DNA of 64,000 nucleotides from Mesostigma viride. Its lineage: Eukaryota; Streptophyta; Mesostigmatophyceae; Mesostigmatales; Mesostigmataceae. The notes below the pieces were generated by a model. It saw only the letters and a program-made list of their open reading frames with translations. It did no database searches and had not been told where the DNA came from. Shown in pieces: positions 28,317 to 39,308 of the stretch. How positions within the stretch are numbered: position 1 is the first letter of the stretch; every line of letters starts with the position of its first letter. A program made the position numbers and the translations under genes. The stretch lies in the NCBI GenBank assembly GCA_009746045.1, contig RPFO01000076.1, positions 1,490,114 through 1,554,113 of the forward strand, in the 5' to 3' direction.

Positions 28317-28930
28317 CCAGCACCTCGTGCGGAAAGTAAGATGTATCAAGGATGGTGTGCAGGATGCCCACCAAAAACTGGAACACCCAGCTCTGCAAAC
28401 GCATGTGCCTGCTCTTGTCGAAGTGATACTGCTTGCGGAGCTGATCACCATTGTCTTCCACGCCATTCTGAAACGTTAACACGCAGCATCTGCTACTGTT
28501 TCCGCCGCAATGTCCTGCACATTACGCAGGTTCTCACCGACCAGGGAATTGCGAACAACTGTGTACCCATGCTTGTCGATGTCCGCCAAGCTGCGGGCTT
28601 GGAGCGGGGTGCCCGCATACGCGGCATTCCTCAACCGTGTTTGAATCCAATATATTGGGCGCGCCAGGGGATTCCTGAATGCGCCAATCTTTCGGTCGCT
28701 GTCACATACTGGGCTAATGCTTTCATCACGTCGCCCGCCGCAATGTCATCGCTATCCTGCTTACGCTTTTCTTTCGCCTTGATGGCCCTCTCGGCCTTGG
28801 CTGCCTCCTTCGCCTCCCCACCAGCAGGTTCCTTTTCCTACCACATGGCATCCTAGTTCTCCATGTGCCTAAGCGTTCTGTCCTGTGCTGCTGCCTTTCG
28901 GCGAGCGTTGACCATGGCAGCATGAGCTCC
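28317..28930 (-). pseudogene. Degenerate minus-strand coding segment
   Basis: Two coding-like stretches share the strand. One, about 28855-28640, reads KEPAGGEAKEAAKAERAIKA, KEKRKQDSDDIAAGDV and MKALAQYVTATERLAHSGIP, a Lys/Glu/Ala coiled coil followed by WRAQYIGF. The other, 28482-28317, reads [20 protein letters not shown] and [12 protein letters not shown]. Stops and frame changes lie between. The (GGGA)n array cuts its 3' side. No family recognised; a relic of a second element or cargo gene is likely. Confidence 0.45.
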
Positions 28931-29622
28931 GGTCAAGTCTTCCACACGCCGTCGTTACAAAGTTAGCCATGGTTGTGTGCGAGGAGCGATGACCGATGAA
29001 ATCGCCCAGTGCCCATAAACACCTCATTCCTATCAAGCAAAATTATCGTAGTCCCGGGCAGCACAACGACCAGGTTTCCGTGTTTGACGCAAAAGTTTTC
29101 CGTGATTGACGCAGCAGTGATCGACGCAAACGTTTGCTTGAATAACATTAAAGAATCGGTAAAGTTTGAAAATAGCTAGCGTAACCTTCTCATTCTGGCA
29201 TTCGTGAATCTCCCACTGATTCAAATAATTCGTTTTTCGCACTTCCGCAACTGACTCCCAAACGGGAGCTAGGGTCCGCAAGAGTCCGCACTCCCTCTAC
29301 AACAGATGCGCAACGTTTGAGGTTCGCAACAGATGCGCAACTTTTGAGCCTGCCAAGTGAGGAGTTGCCCAACTTGGTTGGCAACTTGGGCGTGCTGCGG
29401 TCGTACGGTTCCGCAACTTTTGGGGTCTGCGTTTGAACTGTACAGCCACCAACTGGATTGCGAACGAATGCGACCGCTCGATCAACTTGTTGCTGAACCA
29501 TGGAACTGCAACTTTGAATTCCCGTTTTGGCGCGAATCGCACATACTTAAGTTCGGCGGCATCGGCGGAAGTGCACTTCACCACGCGGCAGCCAGGCAAC
29601 CAGCCTGGTGCCCGCCAACAAG
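28931..29622. other. Region upstream of the transposase with GCAAC motif cluster
   Basis: From 29090 to 29480 there are many GCAAC or GTTGC words (for example CGCAACGTTTGAGGTTCGCA), as in the element's subterminal regions. It may hold the promoter. No TATA box or exon could be assigned. Confidence 0.4.
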
Positions 29623-32600
29623 ATGGGGGGAAAAAAGCCACCATTGTTCGTGCTCCGCAATCAAGCACGCCAGGTCGCGAAGGCTGCCACCTCCTTGCTC
29701 GGCAACCATGATGAAGCCCCCATTCCTGATGCCCAGCACCCGCCGTCGGCAGTCATCCAGCCGATTGCATTCGCCGATGGCAAGGCGAGGGTTTACACGA
29801 AGATTACCATGGCTCAAAAGGCCGCAGCCCTGGCTGCCTTGGAGCAGGGCACCACGACTCCAGCGGCCATTGCCCGGGCTTTCGGCTGCCACCCAGCCAC
29901 TGTCGGGCGGTGGACGGCTTTTGAAACGGCGGACAAAATCAAGACCCTGAGCCAGGACGCACGCATGGGCAGTCACAGCGGCCGCGGTATCACAGGCCTT
30001 AAACCCCGGGAAGGCCGGTATCCTGTGGTGGAAGTTGCTCTCAAGGCGTGGCTGCAAGCCGAACCGACGGCCCCGAAGCTCGAGTAAGCCAATATTTAAC
30101 TGATTATGCGCAGGAATTTTGTAGGGAGCAATATGTTTTGGTTCTCGCCTCTCATTTGAAAACTTGTGTTGTCCTCCGGATTTTTGCCTTTGAACCGTGT
30201 GCAGTTCTTGGACGTTTGGAATCATGGCATGGCTAACGTAATGACTTACTAGCTAGACCTTTTCACAGTGCTTCTGCAAAGCTTTCACAGTGCTTTGTCA
30301 TTCGTCAAATGGTTGACTATTTGCCTCAGCACTTCTTCAAATGGTTGACTATTTGGTTCGGCAATTCGTCAACCCTGTTTGACTAATTGCCTTGGCAATT
30401 CGTCAACCCTTTGGGGGGGAGGGGGGCAGCTTTATTTCTTAATAATAAACTGAATCATCTGCTTAAGGTCCTTTACACACGCATCAAGCATGTAATGCAT
30501 GTGGATAAAACACAATGTATATATTCTTCCTTGGCTCAGAGCTGCCGCCAGCATCGCCATCATCGGCGTTGCTCCTTGCTGTCTTGGCCCCCTCGCGAGA
30601 TTCCTCCTCACCAGATTCCTCCTCGCCAGAAATTGAGTCGCTGTCAGATGGACCACTCTCGCTACATGATGTTTCTTGGCCGCTATCTTCCTCTTTCTGC
30701 GCATTAGACCCATTCCATTCGTCAAGCTCTACTCTCTTGCGTTTGTCGCGGCCCTGCCAGCCCTCCTTTCCAACTTTAATTTAAACTGCGACCTACGTCC
30801 ACGACATTTTCCGTTGCTTCCGGAACATTTTTTCCAGCCTGCGTTGCAGTGGTTTCCCTTTTGCGGTTTTTTTCTTTTTTTGGACATTCCCGGCCAGAGG
30901 CTCGAAACACACGCCCTGATCAAGCAAGTTGTTTCCGGCCCCACCGTCTAGGTCATTTAGTCGCTCTACACGTTAGCCAGCCATGATTTCAATGCACAAG
31001 GCTACACATTTCCATCACCATTCATATTCATCATCCTTACATCCTGTAACGACTCGAACACGCGGACAAGATAACGGCAGGCCCGAGCTACCATGGTCCG
31101 GATTCTCCCGATTTCTGGCTTGCGCTGGTTGTCTCCTTGGTATTTCCTCGTAAATGGTGGGAGAGCGATCGCAGCAATGGTGCTTACCCCTAGATAACGG
31201 CAGGCTCGAGCTACCATGGTCCGGATTCTCCCGATTTCTGGCATGCGCTGGTTGTCTCCTTGATGTGACTATTTCATAAAGCAATGCAGACCTGTGTATC
31301 TTCATTTCTTTCAGTTAGTTTCTGACTACTACGCACGTAATTGTCCTTGTTTACATGCCTAATTTTTTTGTCTGCATGCAGGCTGGTGAAGGCTAAGGCG
31401 CGCCCGCTTATGCAGGAGCATTACCCGACTGTCGGTGTCGGGTTCATGGCCAGCGACGGGTGGTGCCGTGAGATGGCCGCCCGGAGGGGCTTGAGATGGC
31501 GTGGCCCTTCAAACTTCCGGGCCGCAACGATAGAGGACGCCCGCCCGAAGCTGCAGAAGTTCCACACCGGATTCATCGCCGCTGGCCTGAACAGCGGGCC
31601 CAGGGCCAATCGGGACCCCTACTGGGGGCGCTGGCCACCCAGGGCTCGCGGTAACATGGACCAGACGCCAATAAATCCGCGCAACTTCAGTGGCAAGGTG
31701 CTGGCGGTGACCGGCTCCATGTTCGTCAACGCTGGGAACCTCAAGAAGGTCGACTCTCGGCACCGGATCGCCACGCTGGTGCTGACTACGGTCCCACATG
31801 ACCCACGCCAGCCTGGGGTGTTGTCCCCACAGGCCCTACCGTTGCTCGTGTTTCATGGCAAGGGCAAGAAGATCTCGCAGCTCGAGATCCAGCAGTATGA
31901 CCCCGACTGCCTTGTGTGCTACCACAACAAGGCCTGGTTCAGCGACGACGTGCCTCAGCAGTGGCTGGACCACGTGTGGGGGCCCCACACAGAGCGCCTC
32001 AAGGAGCTGGGGATAACAGACACGGTCCTATTCTTGGACAATCTGGACGTTCAGGTGGGTACATGGACAAACGCTTTTGCAGCCTTTTGTACTATGATGC
32101 GTATAGCCGGTTGTACATATGCTTTCAGGCCTTGTTTTCCTTCGCTGTTCATTATGTATGCAGTTCACCGACTCCACTTTTTTAATAGCCATTGTTGTTC
32201 GTGATGCATTGCTTTTGACCTCTTTCTGATGCAGCGCTCCCCCGAGTTCGCAGCGGAACTGAAGAAGTGGGGCACCACGAGGTGGATGGGGCCAGGTGGC
32301 TTCACCAACTGGTGGCAAGCGAATGACTGCTGCATCAACTCGGTGATCAAGACCTGGGCGGACCAGGATATGGACCGACAGATCCAGGAGAGGGTGGCTG
32401 CCGGCCTGCCCCCGCCCTCCATGTCCGAGCAGCGTATCATGATTCAGAACGCGATTGCCGCAGCCTGGCGCCGCCTGGTGGGAACGGAAGGCATGGACAC
32501 GATGCGCAAGGCATGGACACAAACAGGCTGCCTGTTGTCCTTGGCGGCCGACCCCGTCGCCGACGCCCTCGTCCAGCCAGAGGGTTTCACCGACTACACC

Positions 32601-34708
32601 TTCACGCGGCCCTCAGCGGCGGAACTGGCGGTGGCGCCCACGCCAGCCGCGGTAAGACTTGTTTTCCTGTTTTGTTTCCTGTATGTGCTTGGTCATGGTT
32701 TTCATGCCATTTCTTCACGCTATGCTTCTAGGCATCCAGCACGCCAACTGACCAGGTTGCCATTACATATCCTTGTCCATACCCCTTTGCACATGCTGAA
32801 TCCAGATTGAAGCGGCTTCCTTGCAGCAGGCCATCGACGACACGTGGGGCAGCGACGTGCTGCATGGGGAGGCCATTCTCGAGGTGGACCCCGATTGGGT
32901 GGATCCCAACCCACCCAACCAGGCTGCCACGACCGGCGTGGCACCACCGGTACTACCGGTGAGGCCGGTCTGCTTGCCCTCGCGTAACCCTGACCAGTGC
33001 AATGTCTGGGCGGGCAAAGCGAGCAAGCGTGCGTATGAGGACGCAAAGAACGCTGAGGCAGCAGGGTCGGGCAAGAAGAGGAAGGTGCAGCCCGCTGTGC
33101 CACGGGCGGCGGTGGCGGGGTGCTCTTCTGCCCAGGTGGCGTCGGGTGTGGATGCTCCGCTGGGCTCCTCCGGGGGCACCCGTGGCAAAGCTGCCGCATG
33201 CTCCCAGCGACCTGGCAAGGGCAAGGCCAACTTAGATGGTACGTGTTATTTGTTTTGTTGCTGTGTATTTGTTGATTAGGATGCTTGTGTAGGATTACCT
33301 ACGGACTAGTCCTACGTGATTACAGGCCTCGACACTAGCATGGCTCATGATGTTGTAACATTGTACCGGTACTGTGCATGTGTTTTATCTCATCATCCCG
33401 GACCTGCCTGAGTAAGTATGCACATATTCCTTGCTGCATTGGAACGTCACTGGTTGCGGGTGGTACAGGTCGTGGACAGCGACGAGGACGACCCAGACGA
33501 CCCGTCCTTTGAACCCATGGCGGCCGAGGCGGCCCCGCGTCGCCAGCCCCAACGCAGCATGAAGGGCAGGGCCAAGATGGTGCGTGTTATGTGTTTTGTT
33601 GCTGTGTATTTGTTGATCTGGATGCTTGTGTAGGATTACCCACTAGTCCTACGTGATTACAAGCCTCGACACTAGCATGGCTCGTCATGTTGTAATGTTG
33701 TACCGGTACCGTGCATGTGTTTTACCTCATCATCCTGGACCTGCCTGAGTAAGTATGCACATATTCCTTGCTGCATTGGAACGTCATTGGTTGCGGGTGG
33801 TACAGGTCGTGGACAGCGATGAGGACAGCGATGATGAGCTGGACGAGGATGAGCTGGACGAGGAGTCCAGCGATGATGACACGCCTGCCCCCAAGGCTGG
33901 CGGCTCCCGTGCGCCTGCCCCCAAGGCTGGCGGCTCCAGTGTGGCTGCCCCCAAGGCTGGCGGCTCCAGTGTGGCTACCCCCAAGGCTGGCGGCTCCAGT
34001 GTGGCTGCCCCCAAGGCTGGCGGCTCCAGTGTGGCTGCCCCCAAGGCTGGCGGCTCCAGTGTGGCTACCCCCAAGGCTGGCGGCTCCAGTGTGGCTGCCC
34101 CCAAGGCTGGCGGCTCCAGTGTGGCTGCCCCCAAGGCTGGCGGCTCCAGTGTGGCTACCCCCAAGGCTGGCGGCTCCAGTGTGGCTGCCCCCAAGGCTGG
34201 CGGCTCTAGCGTGGCTGCCCCAAACGCTGCCGGCTCCAATGCGCCTGCCCTTCCGGCTTCTCCCGAGGCTGTTGGCCATGACCATGGGCCAATCAGGGTG
34301 GCGCAGGGGAACAAGGTCCAGGCCTTCCCTTCCAGCCTGGATTATTGGAGCTCTTGCTTGCAGCGGCAAAAGGCTGCGCGTATCCCACCTCCAGAGTGGG
34401 AGCGTATGCTGGATTACACGGTCCTGCAATACCATGAGCTTGACCCAGAGAAGATGGTGGGCCGTCACTTTGCCCATCTCTGGAATTTGGAAGGGGGTTT
34501 CTGCCGTTGGTACTGGGGTACCATCACCACCGAGATCCCCCCCAAAGTACTGTGCAAGTCCAAGCCAATCTGCAAGAAGAGCGGATGGCAGATGAATGTA
34601 CGGTATGAGAAGGAGGACGGCGAGGAGGAGGGCCACCTTGCGAACCACGAGCGTCTGACTGAGCATAAGTATGGCGTTTCCTGGTTGGTCCTGGAATCCA
34701 ACCACTAG
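29623..34708 (+). CDS. Pogo/Tigger-like (CENP-B-type) transposase, multi-exon, long C-terminal extension
   Basis: Proposed exons: 29623-30083, 31382-32054, 32235-32651, 32732-32755 (tentative), 32806-33238, 33469-33579, 33806-34708, all with GT-AG borders. Exon 1 has a psq/CENP-B helix-turn-helix (ITMAQKAAALAALEQGTTTP, ARAFGCHPATVGRW). A second one spans intron 1 (YPVVEVALKAWLQ ... LVKAKARPLM, ASDGWCREMAARRGLRWRG). The catalytic Asps are in MDQTPI, VLFLDNLD and QANDCCIN, with 35 residues between the last two (DD35D). Then come a KKRKV motif, two acidic exons, eleven PKAGGSSVA-type repeats, and a C-terminal W/Y-rich domain (HLWNLEGGFCRWYWGTITTE ... YGVSWLVLE) that is Tudor-like in pattern only. 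The join 33238/33469 is out of phase as drawn, so one border is wrong or mutated. Confidence 0.82.
30484..30887 (-). pseudogene. Antisense basic-to-acidic ORF in transposase intron 1
   Basis: From ATG 30887 the product starts MSKKRKKPQKGNHCNAGWKK then CSGSNGKCRGRRSQFK. After a change of frame near 30775 it continues KVGKEGWQGRDKRKRVELDE and an acidic Ser-rich tail (SDSDSISGEEESGEEESREG), ending at TGA 30484. The two halves share strand and compositional logic, but the frame break means either a mutation or an unrecognised tiny intron. No domain known. Lys/Arg-rich start and acidic tail suggest a nuclear, disordered protein. Confidence 0.4.
31068..31263 (+). repeat. Tandem duplication of about 120 bp in intron 1
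   Basis: AGATAACGGCAGGC[C/T]CGAGC followed by ACCATGGTCCGGATTCTCCC occurs at 31069 and again at 31192. Each copy ends with the GGTTGTCTCCTTG dispersed motif also found at 3343, 35132 and (inverted) 37947. Confidence 0.85.
33239..33805 (+). repeat. Duplicated intron: two about 228-bp introns with the same sequence
   Basis: 33239-33468 and 33580-33805 are near copies, from the GTNCGTGTTAT donor through TACCGGTACNGTGCATGTG to GTGGTACAG/GTCGTGGACAGCGA. The exon sequence after both acceptors (VVDSDED) is duplicated too, so an intron plus the start of the next exon was copied in tandem. Confidence 0.9.
33889..34230 (+). repeat. 30-bp coding repeat with 90-bp higher-order period
   Basis: Eleven units of CCCAAGGCTGGCGGCTCC plus AGTGTGGCTGCC or AGTGTGGCTACC encode PKAGGSSVAA/T. 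The Ala/Thr variant follows the order A, T, A repeated every three units, so a three-unit block was itself amplified. It lies in the transposase C-terminal extension. Confidence 0.92.
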
Positions 34709-35344
34709 GCGCATGGACGTTCTGAGCGTTGAGGATTTGTGAGCATGTCGATGAAGAGATGAGCCCATCTGCCCCAAGCTTGCAACAGATGACACCTCAT
34801 GGGATTTTTGCTATGTCTTCGTGTAAGGCCCTATGCCTGATGACACGCACGTAGTTGTGAGCTTGACTATACTAGATTGCTAAGGCCCCAGATTCGTGGA
34901 TGGCAGCATGCTGGAGTATACAATATTTGATTGTACGTAGTTAACATGGTTTCCTGTGTTTATTAAATTAAAATTAAATTATAACATGCCTCCATTGGGA
35001 GACCATGACACCATGTAGCACATATTCCTTGATGGATGTGTTTATCCTGTGTTTATCCTTTATTTGTAATTCAAGTGGCTCAAACAATACCTGGAGTGGA
35101 GGCCATGCATGATGCATATTTCAGACCTGCGCTGGTTGTCTCCTTGATATTGCAAGCAATTAAGTGCATGCCGGGGCTCGGTAACATGGCGACTAAGTGT
35201 ATATTAACATGAATGCATTGCGTGATAGCTAGAATTAGGCACTACCCGCTACGTGGCATGTCCCTCGGATTGTTAGTTGATGCACCCTCACATAGATACA
35301 ATCCAGGCATAGTTGTCTCACTTCATACAATAGACCGGTAGGAT
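34709..35344. other. 3' region of the transposase gene
   Basis: No gene. Contains a copy of the GCGCTGGTTGTCTCCTTGAT motif at 35128-35147. Confidence 0.5.
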
Positions 35345-36264
35345 TGTTCCATCCACCCACCCACCCACCCACCCACCCATCCACCCACCCACCCACCCAC
35401 CCACCCACCCACCCACCCACCCACCCACCCACCCACCCACCCACCCACCCACCCACCCACCCACCCACCCACCCACCCACCCACCCACCCACCCACCCAC
35501 CCACCCACCCACCCACCCACCCACCCACCCATGCACCCATCCATGCACCCATCCATCCATCCATCCATCCATCCATCCATCCATCCATCCATCCATCCAT
35601 CCATCCATCCATCCATCCATCCATCCATCCATCCATCCATCCATCCATCCATCCATCCATCCATCCATCCATCCATCCATCCATCCATCCATCCATCCAT
35701 CCATCCATCCATCCATCCATCCATCCATCCATCCATCCATCCATCCATCCATCCATCCATCCATCCATCCATCCATCCATCCATCCATCCATCCATCCAT
35801 CCATCCATCCATCCATCCATCCATCCATCCATCCATCCATCCATCCATCCATCCATCCATCCATCCATCCATCCATCCATCCATCCATCCATCCATCCAT
35901 CCATCCATCCATCCATCCATCCATCCATCCATCCATCCATCCATCCATCCATCCATCCATCCATCCATCCATCCATCCATCCATCCATCCATCCATCCAT
36001 CCATCCATCCATCCATCCATCCATCCATCCATCCATCCATCCATCCATCCATCCATCCATCCATCCATCCATCCATCCATCCATCCATCCATCCATCCAT
36101 CCATCCATCCATCCATCCATCCATCCATCCATCCATCCATCCATCCATCCATCCATCCATCCATCCATCCATCCATCCATCCATCCATCCATCCATCCAT
36201 CCATCCATCCATCCATCCATCCATCCATCCATCCATCCATCCATCCATCCATCCATCCATCCAT
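35345..36264 (+). repeat. (CCAC)n then (CCAT)n array, 920 bp
   Basis: About 185 bp of CCAC units change at 35530-35550 (ATGCACCCATCCATGCACCC) into about 710 bp of uninterrupted CCAT. Confidence 0.97.
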
Positions 36265-36896
36265 CAAGTTTCGTTTAAGTGGCCAGCCGGAGCGGCTGCT
36301 TAGGTTTTAGCGGGCAAGTGTTCGAAGCGCGTCATTGGTGAATTACTAGGGAACTTGGGTTTCCCCGCGAAACTCCAACCGCACGTTCAGATTTCCAAAT
36401 CTCAAGTAAAGTTCGGCGCAACTTTCTGAACGGGGGCAGTTGACGAGCAGCATTCCTCCGGACGAATGAATTGCGTTCCATACTTGCGCAAAATTTTGAA
36501 AGGTAGCTTGCGTGCAGCCCTACTAAAATTTGCGCGAAGTGTGGGACTGAAAATTCGTAACGGAAACGTTTTGGTAGTTGCCGTCACTTCCTCTTGTGCA
36601 AACGTGTGGGAGTGAAAATTCGTAACGGAAACGTTTTGGTACTGTAGTTGCCGTCACTTCATTTTGCGGGAGTGTTGGGCTGAAAATTCGTAACGGAAAC
36701 TTTTTGGTAGTTGGCGTCACTTCCTTTGGTTCGACTGAAAATTCGCTGAAATTCGCTGAATTCGTACCGTAGCCTAATTTTTAGTACCTCGAAGTGACGG
36801 GGCACCTAAAAATTTGCCCACAAGTACACTTGGCAGCGCGCTCACTGGGAAAAATTGTACAGCCGCTCCGGCGGGCCACTTGAACGAATTGTAATG
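36265..36896. mobile_element. 632-bp inverted-repeat element inside the (CCAT)n array
   Basis: The ends carry 29-bp inverted repeats (36270-36298 and 36860-36888), TTCGTT[T/C]AAGTGGCC then GCCGGAGCGGCTG, with two mismatches. (CCAT)n in the same strand sense lies on both sides, as if one long array had been split. Internally a unit of about 60 bp, GAAAATTCGTAACGGAAAC, recurs three times at 36548, 36615 and 36681. No ORF, so MITE-like. Confidence 0.7.
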
Positions 36897-37773
36897 CATC
36901 CATCCATCCATCCATCCATCCATCCATCCATCCATCCATCCATCCATCCATCCATCCATCCATCCATCCATCCATCCATCCATCCATCCATCCATCCATC
37001 CATCCATCCATCCATCCATCCATCCATCCATCCATCCATCCATCCATCCATCCATCCATCCATCCATCCATCCATCCATCCATCCATCCATCCATCCATC
37101 CATCCATCCATCCATCCATCCATCCATCCATCCATCCATCCATCCATCCATCCATCCATCCATCCATCCATCCATCCATCCATCCATCCATCCATCCATC
37201 CATCCATCCATCCATCCATCCATCCATCCATCCATCCATCCATCCATCCATCCATCCATCCATCCATCCATCCATCCATCCATCCATCCATCCATCCATC
37301 CATCCATCCATCCATCCATCCATCCATCCATCCATCCATCCATCCATCCATCCATCCATCCATCCATCCATCCATCCATCCATCCATCCATCCATCCATC
37401 CATCCATCCATCCATCCATCCATCCATCCATCCATCCATCCATCCATCCATCCATCCATCCATCCATCCATCCATCCATCCATCCATCCATCCATCCATC
37501 CATCCATCCATCCATCCATCCATCCATCCATCCATCCATCCATCCATCCATCCATCCATCCATCCATCCATCCATCCATCCATCCATCCATCCATCCATC
37601 CATCCATCCATCCATCCATCCATCCATCCATCCATCCATCCATCCATCCATCCATCCATCCATCCATCCATCCATCCATCCATCCATCCATCCATCCATC
37701 CATCCATCCATCCATCCATCCATCCATCCATCCATCCATCCATCCATCCATCCATCCATCCATCCATCCATCC
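36897..37773 (+). repeat. (CCAT)n array, 877 bp
   Basis: Pure tetranucleotide repeat in the same orientation as the 35554-36264 block. Confidence 0.97.
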
Positions 37774-39268
37774 TCAGTGGGAGGGGAACATGGGATGGAA
37801 TGGATGATGCTAGCTATCTAGTTGCTAGTTACGGGGCTGTGGTGCCCACAACCCGAATCGATATGAATGCCCAAATGGGTCACATGCGGAGCCCCAACTG
37901 ACATGTTGCACCATAGGCTGCTCTATTTAATCATGTTTTGCCATGCGACTATCAAGGAGACAACCAACGCAGGCTGCTATCTTGATAATTACTAATTATT
38001 AGTCACGCGCTCCTCTTGGGGATCTCACGAAGCACAACGATACAAAGGATTAAAGTGCTACCTTTCTATCCTTGATGAATGCACAACAAGAGGGGAGCAG
38101 CGTGACCCACCCTACGTCACCGCCAAGGAGGCAGGCCACATAAAGTGAAATTGAGATTGGAATCAATTGCTCACAAGGAGAGCCGGGCATCTACTATGGG
38201 TGTGATAACACCCAAGGTCAGCTGACCCATACAAAGTTGTCTCACTTAATATCCGGGATGCGATGATACAAGGGTGGCATCCTTGTCGTTACCCTAGGTA
38301 GGCAAGCACTTTATCGCGGGGGGTGCCGTGCCCCGTAGCCGCTGGCTGCACTGGGCCCATTCCCCCACTTCTTCTGGTTCTCCTCCTCCTCCTCCTCGTC
38401 GTCCTCCTCCTCCTCCTCCTCCTCCTCCTCCTCCTTCTTCTTCTTCGGCAGCAGCTACCCCGCAGCCTGCAACGGTGCAACGAAGCTTCCAACGGGACAT
38501 TCCTACCCATGACATACATGTATTCGCCGATGAATCACAACCAAAAGTGCCTAGGTACGTTAGTACTCATGAAAGAACTTACAGCTTATGCCTTATTTTA
38601 ATACTGTGGGAGATTTGATACATCCCGAGCACGCGAAATTAGCACAATAAGTTTGTATTGATAAAGCAGCAGTGTGTCTTTTCAATAATCGCTTTTGCCG
38701 GGCTCGCAGCGCCAGTGCCATGTCCGACGTCCGCTATACGCGAGAACATTTAGGTGTAGATATGATACTGCCTGCACGGTGTTTAATGTGAACGTGAATT
38801 TTATTAGCTCAGGCTGGCGCAGTGACGCGACGTGTTAGCCTATCCTGATTACATGGTTGCGCTGTAGCTATTATGTCCTAATCGTACTGCCCAGTGTCAA
38901 ACAACCCGCAATCCCGCATGGCACATCCTTCAGAAATAATTATGCATCCTTACAACCTTCACCGCGCATAATAAATCGTGAACGGCGTTCTCTTGCAAGC
39001 ACATATCGGAACCTGCACGCCGATTGGCGACAATTTATTACTTCCGGCCCAGGTGTACGGCGTACTTTTGGTATACTTGCCAGGTTTGTTGCGATTCTGT
39101 TGCATTGCGGAACTCTAGATTTGGTGGGTTTTCAGTTGCGGAACTAGGTGTTGCGATACTCGAGCACGCTCCCATTTTCCATCCAAACATCACTTTTGAA
39201 AAGTGAAGGTGCCATGGTGTGCCCATACCTGCCCTTAATCGAAGTGGATGATAAAATTTTTTTTTTTG
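37774..39268. other. Right subterminal region of the giant pogo-like element
   Basis: No convincing gene. An inverted copy of the dispersed motif (ATCAAGGAGACAACC) is at 37947-37961. A 60-bp (TCC)n/(TTC)n run is at 38385-38443. GTTGCG and TTGCGGAAC words appear from about 39087 to the TIR. Confidence 0.45.
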
Positions 39269-39306
39269 AGTTGCGATTCTTGTTGCGATACTGCGTGTGA
39301 CCCCTG
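39269..39306 (-). repeat. Right TIR of the giant pogo-like element
   Basis: Exact 38-bp inverse of 24572-24609, followed by TA at 39307-39308. Confidence 0.95.
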
Positions 39307-39308
39307 TA

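Larger units (their letters stand above)
24572..39306 (+). mobile_element. Giant pogo-like DNA transposon with cargo, 14,735 bp
   Basis: Perfect 38-bp terminal inverted repeats (24572-24609; 39269-39306) begin CAGGGGTCACACGCAGTATC. TA flanks both ends (24570-24571, 39307-39308). The target is Gypsy-B integrase, whose frame is open if the element and one TA are ignored, so the ends are exact. The element encodes a multi-exon pogo-type transposase and carries a MYND-finger gene, an antisense basic/acidic ORF, a degenerate minus-strand coding segment, an embedded inverted-repeat element, and about 4 kb of microsatellites. TCGCAAC/GTTGCGA motifs cluster inside both ends. Typical pogo elements are only a few kb, so the size is exceptional. 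Confidence 0.92.

Noticed and set aside
27288-28856. PPSLPPSL-type and EGGREGGR-type frames over the (GGGA)n array
   Set aside because: Tetranucleotide repeat frames. Only the non-repeat ends on the minus strand (28317-28930) look like relic coding sequence.
33722-34795. 357-codon minus-strand frame with GGSHTGAASL repeats
   Set aside because: Antisense of the 30-bp coding repeat of the transposase, which has splice and domain support.
35344-37901. Long frames of repeated HPSI or DGWM residues on both strands
   Set aside because: Pure translation of (CCAC)n and (CCAT)n in every frame; no independent evidence of coding.
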